A stretch of DNA of 64,000 nt from Paramecium octaurelia. Taxonomy: Eukaryota > Ciliophora > Oligohymenophorea > Peniculida > Parameciidae. Positions 23,228 to 34,188 of this stretch are shown piece by piece. Within the stretch, counting starts at the first letter, position 1. Each line of letters begins with the position of its first letter. Both the position numbers and the translations under genes were made by a program. The stretch covers positions 410,419 through 474,418 of the forward strand of contig CAJJDP010000031.1 of the NCBI GenBank assembly GCA_905182995.1. The letters run 5' to 3'. The notes beneath the pieces were generated by a model. The model had not been told where the DNA came from. It did not search any database and saw only the letters and a program-made list of their open reading frames with translations.

Positions 23228-23386
23228 TCATAAGTTCTGCTTCTATTATTCCTTTAAATCCTTATCAGATATTTAAATCTAAATTCTATTCTCATTCAAT
23301 AAATAATGTCAATTTTCATTCATAATAAACCCATCTTCATCGAATTTCTGCGCTAATACTTCAAAAATTCAAGATCCCATTGCCAT
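23228..23386 (-). pseudogene. Small gene broken by in-frame TGA codons
   Basis: From ATG 23386 the minus strand reads MAMGS, stop, IFEVLAQKFDEDGFIMNEN, stop, HYLLNENRIQIQISDKDL, and then a final TGA. One frame runs across both internal TGA codons with coherent sequence. The second TGA stands where a Gly (GGA) would fit an NENGHYL-type repeat, so one G-to-T change explains it. No GT...AG intron of Paramecium size removes either TGA. It lies 88 bp upstream of the preceding small gene. I read it as a recent pseudogene. The family is unknown. Confidence 0.4.
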
Positions 23387-24015
23387 CTTTTTTCTTATTC
23401 TAAATTTTTCATCTAAGTATATAATAAATGTAAATTTAAATGTTATTTTTCTTGACTTTTTACATCTTATTGCTATATTCTGATATTAGTGAACCCAATT
23501 ATATCTCAGATTAGTATTATAGTTGTTTCTTTAATTAAATCGAAAATTTTAATTTTTTTTTGACTGAGAGTCTTGAAGTTATTAATCTCTTTATTTGATT
23601 TTGACATCAATATGAATATCAATATCAATATCATCATCAACAATCTTAAATATTCTTCAGTCTTTACGAAGGATATTATGTACTTTTAATATTTTTTGAT
23701 TCATCCTGCTTATTAACTGTCTTTTGAAATTGAAGATTAAGATTAAGATTTATTTTGATTTATAACTATTTTTCATATTCTTACCACTATTTAATTCTAG
23801 ATTATATTTGTTGTTCCTATTGAATTTTGGAGTTATTATAATTTTCTTTTAGTAATCCTTATAATTCAATAATCATTTTTATTAAATTAAGAATTCGACC
23901 TTGAAGAATTTGGATTATGTAATATTGTTATTAAGAGGCAATACGCTTTTGACATAATATTAAAGAAGTAGTTGATCATCCGTTTATCATGAATAATTAA
24001 ATTATATAAAATATT
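23387..24015. other. AT-rich stretch without a supported gene
   Basis: These 629 bp contain short imperfect repeats (atcaatatc words near 23610-23635, ttaagatt words near 23730-23755). On the + strand there is a 20-codon coding-like tail near 23930-23990 (IKRQYAFDIILKKQL, then TGA). Nothing extends far enough to call a gene. Confidence 0.45.
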
Positions 24016-26139
24016 TCAATTATGAAAGTTTCTTCTCTTCCTTTTCATTCTTCTCATAACAATCCTAACCCATTTAGGTTTTGAGTTGATCGTTTATTGT
24101 ACAATATACTTCAAACCTAATGAAAAATGTTCAATGATAAATAGTAGAATGAGAATATTTTCCCAATCACAACCTGTTTTCTAACAAGTGTCAAATACAT
24201 TGAAATAAGCAAAGGCAATAAATGCTGTATTAGTGTATATTGATAACACTGATAATGTCATCAAAACAGTTCTCCATTCGCCAATGCTATGTGCTTTCTT
24301 TGGTAAATTTCTTTAGTATAATTTATTCCTAGGTATAATTAATAAATTTATACGCTAGTTTGAATTTATCACTCCATATTTCAATAAAGTTGAAAATATA
24401 AGTGAGAGCAGCAGCCAGAGGAAAAATAGCTGCGAAGAGTACGATGTATCCATATTGAAATATGACTTCAATGTAATCATCAAAATCATCATATTCCCAC
24501 AATTCTAGTTCAGCCTATAATAATTAATAATTAAGATTTACAATTCTATCTACAATTTTTTCATTGATGTCTTCCTTCTTTTACAGATTCAATCTATACT
24601 ATTCCTTTTATTTTTCATACTGCTACTTCATTAACATGGGCAGGAGAGATTCTAATAGAACTCTTCTTATTTGATCCATTACAAACAACTTAATCAAGAG
24701 ACTCCTTAGAGTGGGGATATCGAATTCAACGAAGGCTATGTAAAATAAGTGAAAGAATCTATTGATTAATTCAAATATGAATCGTTTAAGAATCAAAGAG
24801 TTATAGAACCTCAAGTTGGTTCTATGATTTTCTCGTTTGGTTGAATTAATGCAAACCTTAGTATACAGAGTGTTGATATAGAAGATTAACAAGATGGTGA
24901 AAATATCTAATATGTTGGTAGTGTATTTGTAATATAAGAGGCCTCCTTCTTGATTGAGCTTAGCAGCCACTCTGATATAAAAGATACTATCTTCATTCCG
25001 TATGAGTCCATTGATATTGAATACCACAATCTTAATCAACCCAGCAATAATGAGTATTGGAATGGCTTCGAATAATGATATCATATAATAGAATATCCTA
25101 CTACTTGTCGGATAACTATTCTTGACCAATCCCGTGATGTAATTCATTTTCGGAGTGCCTTTATATTCTGGATTCAGATCCAATCTTTTGATGTGTTATT
25201 AACCAAAAACACCCCATTCGATACTTAATTCATTCTCCTTTCTACGCCAAGCAATGATGAAGAATGTCGACCATACCATGGTTAGTACTGCATAAAAACT
25301 AGCCACGTTTGTGATTTTGAAGAGACTACTTTGATGATCGATTACTAAAGTGATAATTGCTGCAACTGCCAAATACTTAAGCATAGATTAATAGAAGTTC
25401 ATGAACTCGAAGTAAACTGCCAAGTTGCCTCCAAAATATCTCTCTATGTCTGATACTGTATTGAGTGATACTATTTCATCGTGAATGGGAGTTACTTGTA
25501 ATAAATATTCTTCCGTTTTTAGGAAATGAATCATATCCAAATCTCCTATTTTAATAGTGTGTAAGTAATTGTAAATTATAAGCAAAGTCTCTGAAGGACT
25601 AAATATTTTTATGACTTCTGCGTCATCATTGTGTAAACAGAAATCACTTTTTAAGTCATATTTAAATTTTTAATAATTTTCAAACTCCACTATCCTCTTA
25701 TCTATCTAATTTAAGGTGATGATTAATCTCTCATCTAACACTTTCTTTACATTTATCTTCTCAGCTATCTTTCTATATACTTCGTGCATTTAAGTATGTG
25801 AACGGTCAATTACTAACTATTTAATGTTTTTGTACGTACTTTGTACAGCTGCATTTACTCCGCCTATTCCAATATGATCTTCGGATCCCAAATACAAATG
25901 AATAGTAGTATCTTGTCATTTTGCAGATTCCTAGTCTTATAAGATTAAAATCCATGATTGAACAATATGTTAACAATCTATTCGAGTTATTCTTGAGTCG
26001 TGTTTTTTGAGAATTGCATCACAAACTGAAACTTCACATCCTAATAGGATTACTCCAATGATTATTTAGTGGGCAAACTGAAACTTTTATTATTCGTTAT
26101 AGTGTGTTGTCTGGCTAGTTAATGCAAAACTTATTTCAT
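24016..26139 (-). CDS. Anoctamin (TMEM16) family membrane protein
   Basis: The protein has about 680 residues and eight or more hydrophobic segments. Family marks are WRRKENELSIEWGVFG (the link before the large second loop), the helix AIPILIIAGLIKIVVF, and the segment FFHLFYIAFVEFDIPTL followed by KLFVMDQIRR. These match the TMEM16 transmembrane core. The cytosolic N-terminus (FVMQFSKNTTQEQLEQI) fits the anoctamin dimerisation domain. TMEM16 proteins are Ca2+-activated chloride channels or lipid scramblases. The acidic Ca2+-site residues could not be checked one by one because of small introns near 24320, 24520 and 25910. The start at 26139 is 33 bp from the divergent CFAP206 start. Confidence 0.8.
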
Positions 26140-26172
26140 CAATTAAATTAATTATAAGCACTAATAACAAAA
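26140..26172. promoter_or_regulatory. 33-bp divergent promoter interval
   Basis: The anoctamin and CFAP206 start codons point away from each other with only these 33 AT-rich bases between them (if both starts are right). The interval must hold both 5' leaders and any shared promoter. No known box is visible. Confidence 0.4.
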
Positions 26173-28114
26173 ATGAATTAATTGGATGAGGTAGTCAAGT
26201 TCGCCCTCTATTAATGTAGAGCTAGAAACAATCCCATTACTGAAACTCTTGCATCCTATGTTGCATAGACCATTCTCAACAAAAGTATATTTTCAAATTA
26301 TCCCTCAAAAGGAACAAATAAATTTTACCTTGAAGAAAAACTCAATGAAAGCGAATTGAACGAATTGAAAAATGAAACACTTAACAAACTCAGCAATTAA
26401 AATGCCCCAGATCTAAAAACTATCCAATTACAAATATGTAACAATCCTTCATAATAATCAAGAATATGATAGTGCCTATGTCGAAATGGAATTGCAAAGA
26501 CAAGAAAAAATCAAAAAGCAATCCAACGAGACTGGAAAATACATTGATGATGTCGTGACTTTGGAAATCAAAAATGCCAAAGATTTTGAAGGCTTGACCA
26601 CCCTATATACTAAAATGTTTCATTATTTGATATACAAGAACAAAGAATTGATTGAAGATCCCATTAATTTTGATGCCCAAGCTCAATTCAACATGGACAA
26701 AGGTATTCCTCATTTTATCACCATTCCCATTAGAAGTTGGAGCCGCTCTGGAAAGTGTTATCCCAAGAGCCGCCCTAGGACCCTTTGTCTCATTGAATCC
26801 CTCAGAAAAAGTAACCCAACTCGTCGAATTGGCTAACCTAGTCATTGGCATTAGATTGTTCAATAAGAAAATTGGAAAGGGAGGAGTTTCATTGAGTTCC
26901 TTAGAAGATCTTACAAAATACAACGCTAGAGAATTATCCGAATAAATTAAACAAATTGCTCTGGAAACAATAGAATAATGTGAAATCTACACTACATTCT
27001 TCATCAATTAAGACAAATTTCAAATGAATAATGAAGACATTGAGAAATATAAAGATGAATTGGCCTTCCTCAGATAATATTTATCTTACATCCTGTCGTT
27101 GCAAGAGGATATCGAGTAAAGCGAAGCCATGATTGAGTAAAATAGAATTAGATTCATTAAGGAAATGGAAGACCTAAAGAAATTATTGGAACATAAATCC
27201 TCTGCTCCCAAAGAATAAGTCTATCCTAAATTTGCATTGCTTGCTCAAAGCCATATCGGTCTATTTGAAGACAAGCAAATATCAATTGAGAGGGTGGAAC
27301 TCTTTCGGTTGTTGGTTGATTTAAGGAAAATGATGAAACTCTCTATGCCCTTAGCAATCTAAAAACAATGTAAATAAATGGAATCAACCTAACCGGATAA
27401 TTTAGCTTTAATTAACTATCAACCAGAATCAGGAGTATAAAGACTATTACCTTAAAATACTCCTGATTTTATGCAAACACAACTAGATTATTTCGGTTTC
27501 TGTATATGGTCTGTTGTAAAAAAGAATGGGTTATTAATCCCTGGAAAGCCATCTTTGGGTGTGTTCAGATACAGAGACAAGAATTGTGTTTTTAGCAATG
27601 AGATAGCTATCAATGAATTCTTGTCAGAACCACAAAGATATTTAACAGGAGTGATTGATATATGTAGACAGAAACCTCATCTCATCAGATTGTTTAGAGT
27701 GGAAGAGAATTTCAAGAATCTCAATCTGAAACTAACATTCGAGAGTGGAAGTTTATTATCTAATAAATTGATGGTTGACAAGGATGTGTAAACACCTGTT
27801 CATTTTATAGAAAAGAATCTTGACCCAAATTACTGTTGGAATGAATGGGAATTGAGAAGAAAAGTATTTATCTTAACCAATACTAGGCTATATAAATGGC
27901 AAATATCAGAAAAAGATAGACCAAAGCATCCTAAACTATATTAAGTAATTTCAAAGTCGATAGTGAAGTATTTCTATTCATTTTATATTAATAGGCACAA
28001 GTATACGAAATGAAGGATCAATCAACTTCAACAGGTTAAAATAAAGGATTAAACCCATTAAGACCAAGAAATTATATAGTTGGTCTAAGAGATAAAACAT
28101 ATAACCAGCAATGA
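26173..28114 (+). CDS. CFAP206: CFAP206, axonemal radial-spoke/C1d-associated protein
   Basis: The protein matches CFAP206 over its whole length. The N-terminus has NPITETLASYVAQTILN. The middle has PLEVGAALESVIPRAALGPF and VIGIRLFNKKIGKGG, the best conserved blocks of the family. The C-terminal part has YFGFCIWSVVKKNGLLIPG and NPLRPRNYIVGLRDKTYN. CFAP206 links the base of radial spoke 2 and the dynein c/central apparatus, and Tetrahymena and mouse mutants have defective ciliary motility. One intron near 26716 and a 32-bp intron near 27970 are needed; the latter restores the terminal YEMKDQSTSTG segment. About 620 residues, the expected size. The gene shares a very short divergent promoter with the anoctamin. 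Confidence 0.92.
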
Positions 28115-28191
28115 AATTAATGTATATTTTCAGAAATATTTAATCATATTGGATTTTGTAATCTATAAAATTTTAATTAATTTTTTATTTT

Positions 28192-28687
28192 ATGCAGCAT
28201 ACGGAATAATCAGAAATGACTCCTGTAATGCATATGATGGATATGAGGATGTATATGATTATAAATTGGGATTATAAGGTTCGATTTGTATTTAATACGT
28301 AAATGTTAATACATTACTTTTAGGTGGAAATCGACTACAGAAGGGGAATTTGTGGCTGGACTGTTTATTACGATGTTTTTCTGTGTCTTCCTATGCTTAC
28401 TTCCAGTTCTCAAAGGGTTTGCAGATAGATAGAAGTATGCATTCACATAATTAGATCTTTATTTTTGAAGATTGCATGGTAATTACTAGCTGCAACACAA
28501 TCATCAATAACGATGTTTCTATTAATGACAGTGAATGGTAATTATTAATGAAACAATAAAAGGTTGGGTGTTTTTGATGATGGCCTTAGGTTTCGGAATA
28601 GGAAATTTTATATTCTATCCTAAAATGCCCATAAGTGAAAAGCATAAACTAGAAGATGAAAAGCAGGAATTAATAAGAGAAAATTGA
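28192..28687 (+). CDS. Ctr-family copper transporter
   Basis: This is a small Ctr-type copper importer. The extracellular N-terminus is Met-rich (MTPVMHMMDMRMYM), the usual Cu(I)-binding signature. Three membrane helices follow: EFVAGLFITMFFCVFLCLLP, then LLAATQSSITMFLLMTVNGW carrying the conserved MxxxM-type methionines (MFLLM), and ALGFGIGNFIF with the closely spaced glycines of helix 3. Introns of 25, 20 and 25 bp (near 28298, 28436 and 28533) must be removed to join the helices. Ctr proteins form trimers in the plasma or vacuolar membrane. The C-terminus is short and charged, ending LIREN and TGA. The ATG at 28192 is chosen because it is the first in frame after an AT-rich leader. Confidence 0.87.
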
Positions 28688-29402
28688 TTTATTAAGTACA
28701 AATTTAAACCTATTAATCCTAAACAACTACTTCTGTTCTTTGATTAATTGCTATTAATGAAATAATTTAATTCAAGAGGAATGCCATTGAATATATGTCC
28801 ACCAATTCGGTGATTCTACTTTAATGCTTATTTTAAATTCAATGGGAGAATCAGAAATATAAATACAGGAATTTTTCTTAATAATAAAAGTTCAAATTAA
28901 TTCATTATAAATTATAGTTTTATTTAAGTTAATAAAAAATATAATTAAAATCAAATAAATTATTCTCTTTAAAAATAGCCTAAATTTTAGGCAATTCTAA
29001 CCTAAAATTAGATTATAGTTCAATTATTCATCTATTGTTAAGATATTATAATCTATTCTGCATTAAAACTTAATATCTTTAGGAAATTGAAATTCTGGTA
29101 AAATGGGATTGAGAAATAATTTAGGGGGAAGAATAATCTAAAAATGAAGAGATTAATTTAATATTTAAAAGTATTTCATGACTAAATATTAAATTAATTG
29201 AAATTCAAAAAGCAAATGATGAAACCCAGCAATCAATTTGATTTGTGTAAGAAAAAGAAGATAGGAACAATAATTTATTACTTTAATTGATTGGTAGAAT
29301 TAATAATATAATATTATTTTGGATACAGTTAATAATTAAGGATAACAAATGAAAAGGAGTATTTTGAATTTGCAGTGGCAATGAAAAAAAAAGAATTAAT
29401 AT
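28688..29402. other. 715-bp stretch without a supported gene
   Basis: AT-rich DNA between the 3' ends of the copper transporter gene and the convergent unknown gene. Under the ciliate code I find no frame with coding character and no RNA motif. The second half (about 28870-29330) is especially poor in G and C. Confidence 0.5.
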
Positions 29403-29989
29403 TCACTTAATTTTTGCATAGAGTTCTCTGGGAGCTAGTGTCAATTTTGGAGGCTCTCTATTTATATTAAATTTTTCTGCATATTTATTGATAAGATCCT
29501 GATCAGGATTCCCAAAGCGATTGATCACATCCTCTTTCATGCGACCGTATTTGAGTTCTATTCTGGTTTTTCTGAGTTCATCCTCGTTTTGAAAGAATTC
29601 ATTTGATGTAATGTGAGGCTAGCAAAATAATCAATGATTCTACTTACTCTATTAATTTTACGTTGATTAAAGTCTTTGCTCGTAGTTAGGTTTTAAGCAG
29701 GCGATCGTTCTAGTAGTTTTTTATTGTTTATTTTCTTATCTGTTTTAATACGAAAATTGGTATTTTAAAGAGGAGGAGCACGTGGCTATCCAACTTAGTG
29801 ATTGTCCCATTCATCTTCGTTGATTTCCAGTACTCTAAAGTTGCTTCCCCTGAAGTATTGTTATAAAGTAATCCCATTGATTCTTGGAGCTTGACTTGAT
29901 TCTTGTCTTTGATGACTTTGTGATACTAATCTACGCTTTTCCATTCGTGAGCATTTAGATGTTTCAGGACGCATACCTAATTCTTCCAT
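29403..29989 (-). CDS. Unknown basic protein
   Basis: This gene encodes 185 residues, with one 29-bp intron near 29620-29650. The N-terminus MEELGMRPETSKC is followed by a basic, Gln/Ser-rich region. A more conserved-looking C-terminal third reads FFQNEDELRKTRIELKYGR and KYAEKFNINREPPKLTLAP. I see no signal peptide, membrane segment or known domain. It is the downstream member of a same-strand series with the DNAJC11-like gene, 29 bp apart. The uniform coding composition across the intron makes the gene credible. The function is unknown. Confidence 0.72.
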
Positions 29990-30018
29990 TTTATTTATTA
30001 TTAATATTATATAATAAA

Positions 30019-31349
30019 TCAGGGCAAGATCACCTCATCCAAGTCATCGAATATTTTATCAAATTTTTGCTATTTGTATGTGTATTCAAATAACAAGAGT
30101 TTATGAGTATTTACATTTTCACAAGGATCACAGAAACCAAACAGACAAGATTTGGAATACTTGGGTAAATGCAACTTAGAATTCTTCACATTGAATTGGC
30201 ATGGCAATGTTACATCAATGATTTCTAACTAAAATAATAGTACTCATGTGTTACATCATTTTGCAAGTGATACTTTTGTTTATTTTGTTGTTGATTCAAC
30301 AATTGAATATGTTCTGCATTACCATAATAAGCAAACAGAATCAGTAATCCATTGTTTTCTTTTTCATATCTAAAATTCTATTTAGTTTTGTGTTCTAATA
30401 AATTTAATTGATTTCTTGATTGATCAATTCTTTGTTATTTGCTAAGAGGCAGGACTTTAGGTTGTTAAAAACATTTTAGAATGGAACATGCAATCATAAA
30501 TCCAAATGCTGCTATCGTATACATCCCCATAAGATCTTCGCAATCAAAACTATAAACAGGTAATTAAATCGCAAGCCCAAATTTCTATATACTAATTTGA
30601 TAATGAGTTTTAAATGATACAAAAGTGCAAATGAACTAGACAAATCCTTGAAATTCATTTTCAGACCTACTTTCCAATCAAAAACATTAAGCATCACTCC
30701 CAATGAAACAGTGTTATTTTATTCCTTTTTTGAAATCTCCTTGTATGCAAACAGCTCAAAGTCCTTTAACTTGGCCTTCACACCAAAAGTAACTTTTCTT
30801 GATTTAAATAAATAAATACGAGAAAGTTCTCAAATCGGTCTTGACATATGGTTTGATAACATCACCAAATTGTAATGCTAGTTTCAGTTTCTCTTTATTG
30901 ATAGTCAGAGTGGATTCTTTTAAATTAAAAATAAACTTTTATTATGTTTGATATTTTGAATCAAGATTGTAACAATAGGTAAGTGATGAGAAATCGTTAA
31001 TGTATTTATAGACCGAGAAATCCAAATTCGAGTCTTTGACTTTCCTATTCAATCGAATTCCCAAATGTAATTATGGGATCAAAGTGTAAATATATTAGAA
31101 ACTGCAGCAATATTATAATCTTTATTTATTTTCTTTCCAAATTCTTATTTGATTTCCTATTCCTACATGATGTTTGAGATTATGAAATATTGTAGTGTAA
31201 TTTATAAATTGTGATTGATATTCTCTCTTTTTGAATCTACAAATAATTGGAAATGTTTTCATTCTATTTTCAAAATAATCCTGATAGAAGATCTTCTTGG
31301 CTTAGTCTTCTTACTCTTGGAAACGATTTGGCTGAGCAGCAATAATCAT
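30019..31349 (-). CDS. DNAJC11-like mitochondrial protein lacking a J domain
   Basis: The C-terminal half matches the DUF3395 domain of DNAJC11: a membrane-type helix (MYTIAAFGFMIACSIL), NNGLLILFAYYG, then IDVTLPCQFNVKNSKLHLP, GFCDPCE and FDDLDEVILP at the end. The upstream part (VYKYINDFSSLTYCYNL, VTFGVKAKLKDFELFAYK) fits the beta-strand-rich middle domain of that family. Introns of 29 and 22 bp restore the frame. DNAJC11 binds MICOS/SAM complexes at mitochondrial contact sites. The usual N-terminal J domain with HPD is absent: the protein begins at 31349, and the next gene upstream ends 34 bp away, so there is no room for it. Confidence 0.78.
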
Positions 31350-31383
31350 TTAATAAATTATAATTGTGATAATAATAAACTAG

Positions 31384-32704
31384 TCAATATTATTGAAATG
31401 TGCTTAATCCCTTGAGATGCTAAGGTCTATGCTAAACGACATCTAATTAAATGTTCTCTCCAATGTCATCCATACTGTTTTCAGTAGACTAATTGTAAAA
31501 TTTCTTCTCCATCACTCCTCTTTCATAAGTTTATTCATATTGCAAATCCTAGAAATTCAGAGGCTCCAAATTTTCTTTGTTGATATCACTCACTGCCTTA
31601 TGATGCTAAAATAGAATATTTAAGATATCTTACTTTACGATCAGACTAGGATTGTTAAGCAATAGAAATGTTTGGCTATTGTCTATTTGGAACCTTGATA
31701 CTTTTCTTGAATGCAAATTGATTCAGAACCTTTATTCTGACTGAAAAACTCAAAAATTCTTCAATCTATCTTGTACTGACTCTTAATTTGAGATCGATTT
31801 CATCATTGTAATTTTCCAATACTGTCCTAGCTCTTTGAAATTCCGAAAAAATCTCATATAATGATAAGCAATCCAAATTTGGTATTGTAGCATATTGATC
31901 AATCAATTATTCGATCTCTTACCTGACGAATACCTGGAATCGAAGTAAATCCTGATATACTAAATCCTAATAGATCTTATATTTAATATTCTTGCATTCC
32001 AACAATTTCAAACCCATTAACATCACATTCTATATCTTATAGATCCAAATATATCTCAATTTGACATCCTCCGGTTCCTCAAATGGATATTGTAAATCCT
32101 TACAAGATTGATAGACCAATTAATTAACTGATAATTTCTAGAGGAACGAGTAGTAAATAATACAAAAAATCTTAGCCTTTAACTGACTTGAAACTAATTA
32201 GGCTTCTGTTTTTTAAACAGGGTTCTTAAGTTGCTCGTTCATTTCTATTCTTGTTCTCCTCTTCTCTTTCACTTACTCAGTCTTTCCCTGAAATTAGGAG
32301 GGCTAAGTAATGGGAGATTATTGGGGAAAGAAACTAGATGTACTGGCTTCACATATCATTCTTTCGATAAGAATGAAGCTTTCCTTGTTCTCGGTCATTA
32401 ATTTATCTAACCAATAAATTGGAGGTCCTCTCAACTATCCACACACTGAATCATCAGAAATATTGGCATGAATTACGAATAATAAATTCAATAGATGCTC
32501 TGCCTTGGGTTAGTAATTCTCCACATTTTCTTTTGATCTTAAGAGATTGAAAACAACTGCTGGGTATCTCTTCATTAAAGATCCAAAATATTCACAAGCC
32601 ACATCAAAATCCTTTTGAGACTTGGGTTTCAATAAAATTCCCAATGATTCTAGCATTTCATCCTTCGATTTGAATAACTTTGTAAACTTTTAAAGTAACG
32701 ACAT
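31384..32704 (-). CDS. Unknown helical protein
   Basis: About 420 residues, starting MSLLQKFTKLFKSKDEMLES. The sequence is mostly helical and free of membrane segments. The best-ordered blocks are FDVACEYFGSLMKRYPAVVF and QLRGPPIYWLDKLMTENKES. The middle is Lys/Gln-rich (KEKRRTRIEMNEQLKN). An intron of about 33 bp near 31605-31640 joins the last exon, which ends GLSTFQQY and TGA at 31384. Another intron is likely near 31920. I do not recognise a family. It is the upstream member of three consecutive minus-strand genes (29403-32704). Confidence 0.72.
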
Positions 32705-33102
32705 TTAATTAATAAAATATTATCAGTTATTATCATAACTACTCTCTAATTAAATCTAATATATGCCATCACAATCCATTCATTTTCTATTCACTTAAAT
32801 TATAACACATATGCTTTAATTGTTGACAACTCAATTTAGATCGCATCATAAAATAGAAATTTGAATTTATTGGATTTTATTTAAATTCTTCTTTTTATTA
32901 ATAATTTACTCTATTCTGAGTACTAGTGAATTATTATTAAAGATAAACTTATACATAAATATAGTAATTATGAATACATGTTAATAGAGCTTATAAAAAT
33001 AAAGAAGAGTATGGTTTATAATATACAAAACTACTTTGAAATATTTATTTATTACATCTTATTGATTTATGGGAATAAATATATAGATATATGAACTAAA
33101 TA
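32705..33102. other. 398-bp intergenic stretch
   Basis: AT-rich spacer between the start of the unknown gene and the 3' end of the Rpn8 gene, both on the minus strand. It should carry the promoter of the former. No gene or RNA is visible. Confidence 0.55.
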
Positions 33103-34048
33103 TCACTTTACTTTTTTCTCTTATTAAGCTTAATTATTGATTAAATTGTGATAGGCGATGATACTTCTCATCAAAGAGGCCAGATATATGGTCAACATAT
33201 TGTCATTATTTTTGGTAGTGAATGCTTGAACTACGTCTTATGAACCCAAATTTGGCAAGTAATTAAGGATTTCCTAGAGTTATTATGATTAGTACTTGTA
33301 GATTGTTGATAATGAGTTAATTAGGTTTGACTTTGCCTTATTAAATGAGAGTTAAGTATTATTGAATTTGAGCAATCTTCTTATTCATTCCTTTGACTCC
33401 ATTGATCTTTTGTTCTGCCTTGGCTGAAAGTGATTGAGTGTCTACATTATTGATTTCTCTTAAAAGTTATTCAACTCCGATTTCTTCAGGTTCAAATGCT
33501 TGTACAGTGGAGGGGATGTGCACAAAGTTTTAAATTATTTCTCCTGATTTAGAGATTTCATCGACTGATGTATAGGCTTCAGTTGGAAGTGATAATGGAT
33601 CAAATTGATGAACATCGATGATCACAAAAATTGGAGTAGAGGTGTACTTGTAAAATATTTGATTGATTTGAATGTCATTGGGTTTGAATCTTGATCCTGT
33701 AGAATACCATCCAACTATCTTCTCATTTATGTTAATCTAGAGCATTATGAAATGATGATCATTACTTTTCTATGTAATTCAAATAGTGTTTCATTGTAAA
33801 TGTGATCCAAATACCAAATATTCTAATCCTTTGGATCCTCCTCAAATGGAAGAGCATAACTGTTAGTGATATCAATCACACCATCAGCCTTTCTTTCACC
33901 TAAGATTCAAATTGGATTATGTACCCAACAATGCACCGACCACTCTGGGTTGTTGCGTTTTGGAAATGATACGATTATAGTGATCTACTACTGAGATCAA
34001 CACAAGGGGATGGATAATTACAAGAGGTGGCTTATTCGCGATTGACAT
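33103..34048 (-). CDS. RPN8: 26S proteasome regulatory subunit Rpn8 (PSMD7)
   Basis: The protein is a full MPN-domain lid subunit. The N-terminus [17 protein letters not shown] and RVVGALLG are diagnostic. [14 protein letters not shown] follows, then [36 protein letters not shown], and the C-terminal helix [20 protein letters not shown]. Rpn8 pairs with the metalloprotease Rpn11 in the 19S lid and is itself catalytically inactive. A 25-bp intron near 33900 (after ALLG) and a 22-bp intron near 33285 are required, and the second one recovers the conserved C-terminal helix. About 300 residues, as expected. eIF3f and CSN6 are related, but the C-terminal helices fit Rpn8 best. Confidence 0.94.
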
Positions 34049-34188
34049 TTTTAATTAATTATTTAATTGTCGAACACCAGTATAATCATTTTAATACTTT
34101 CATCATTTCTTTAATTACTAAATAAAACTACAATCATCAATTGCTGCATAACTTCCTCCTCTTATAAAATAATTGTAATTTTTATTAA

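Noticed and set aside
31384-32704. This gene as the missing J-domain half of the DNAJC11-like gene
   Set aside because: It has its own start and stop and no HPD motif, and its sequence does not resemble a J domain.
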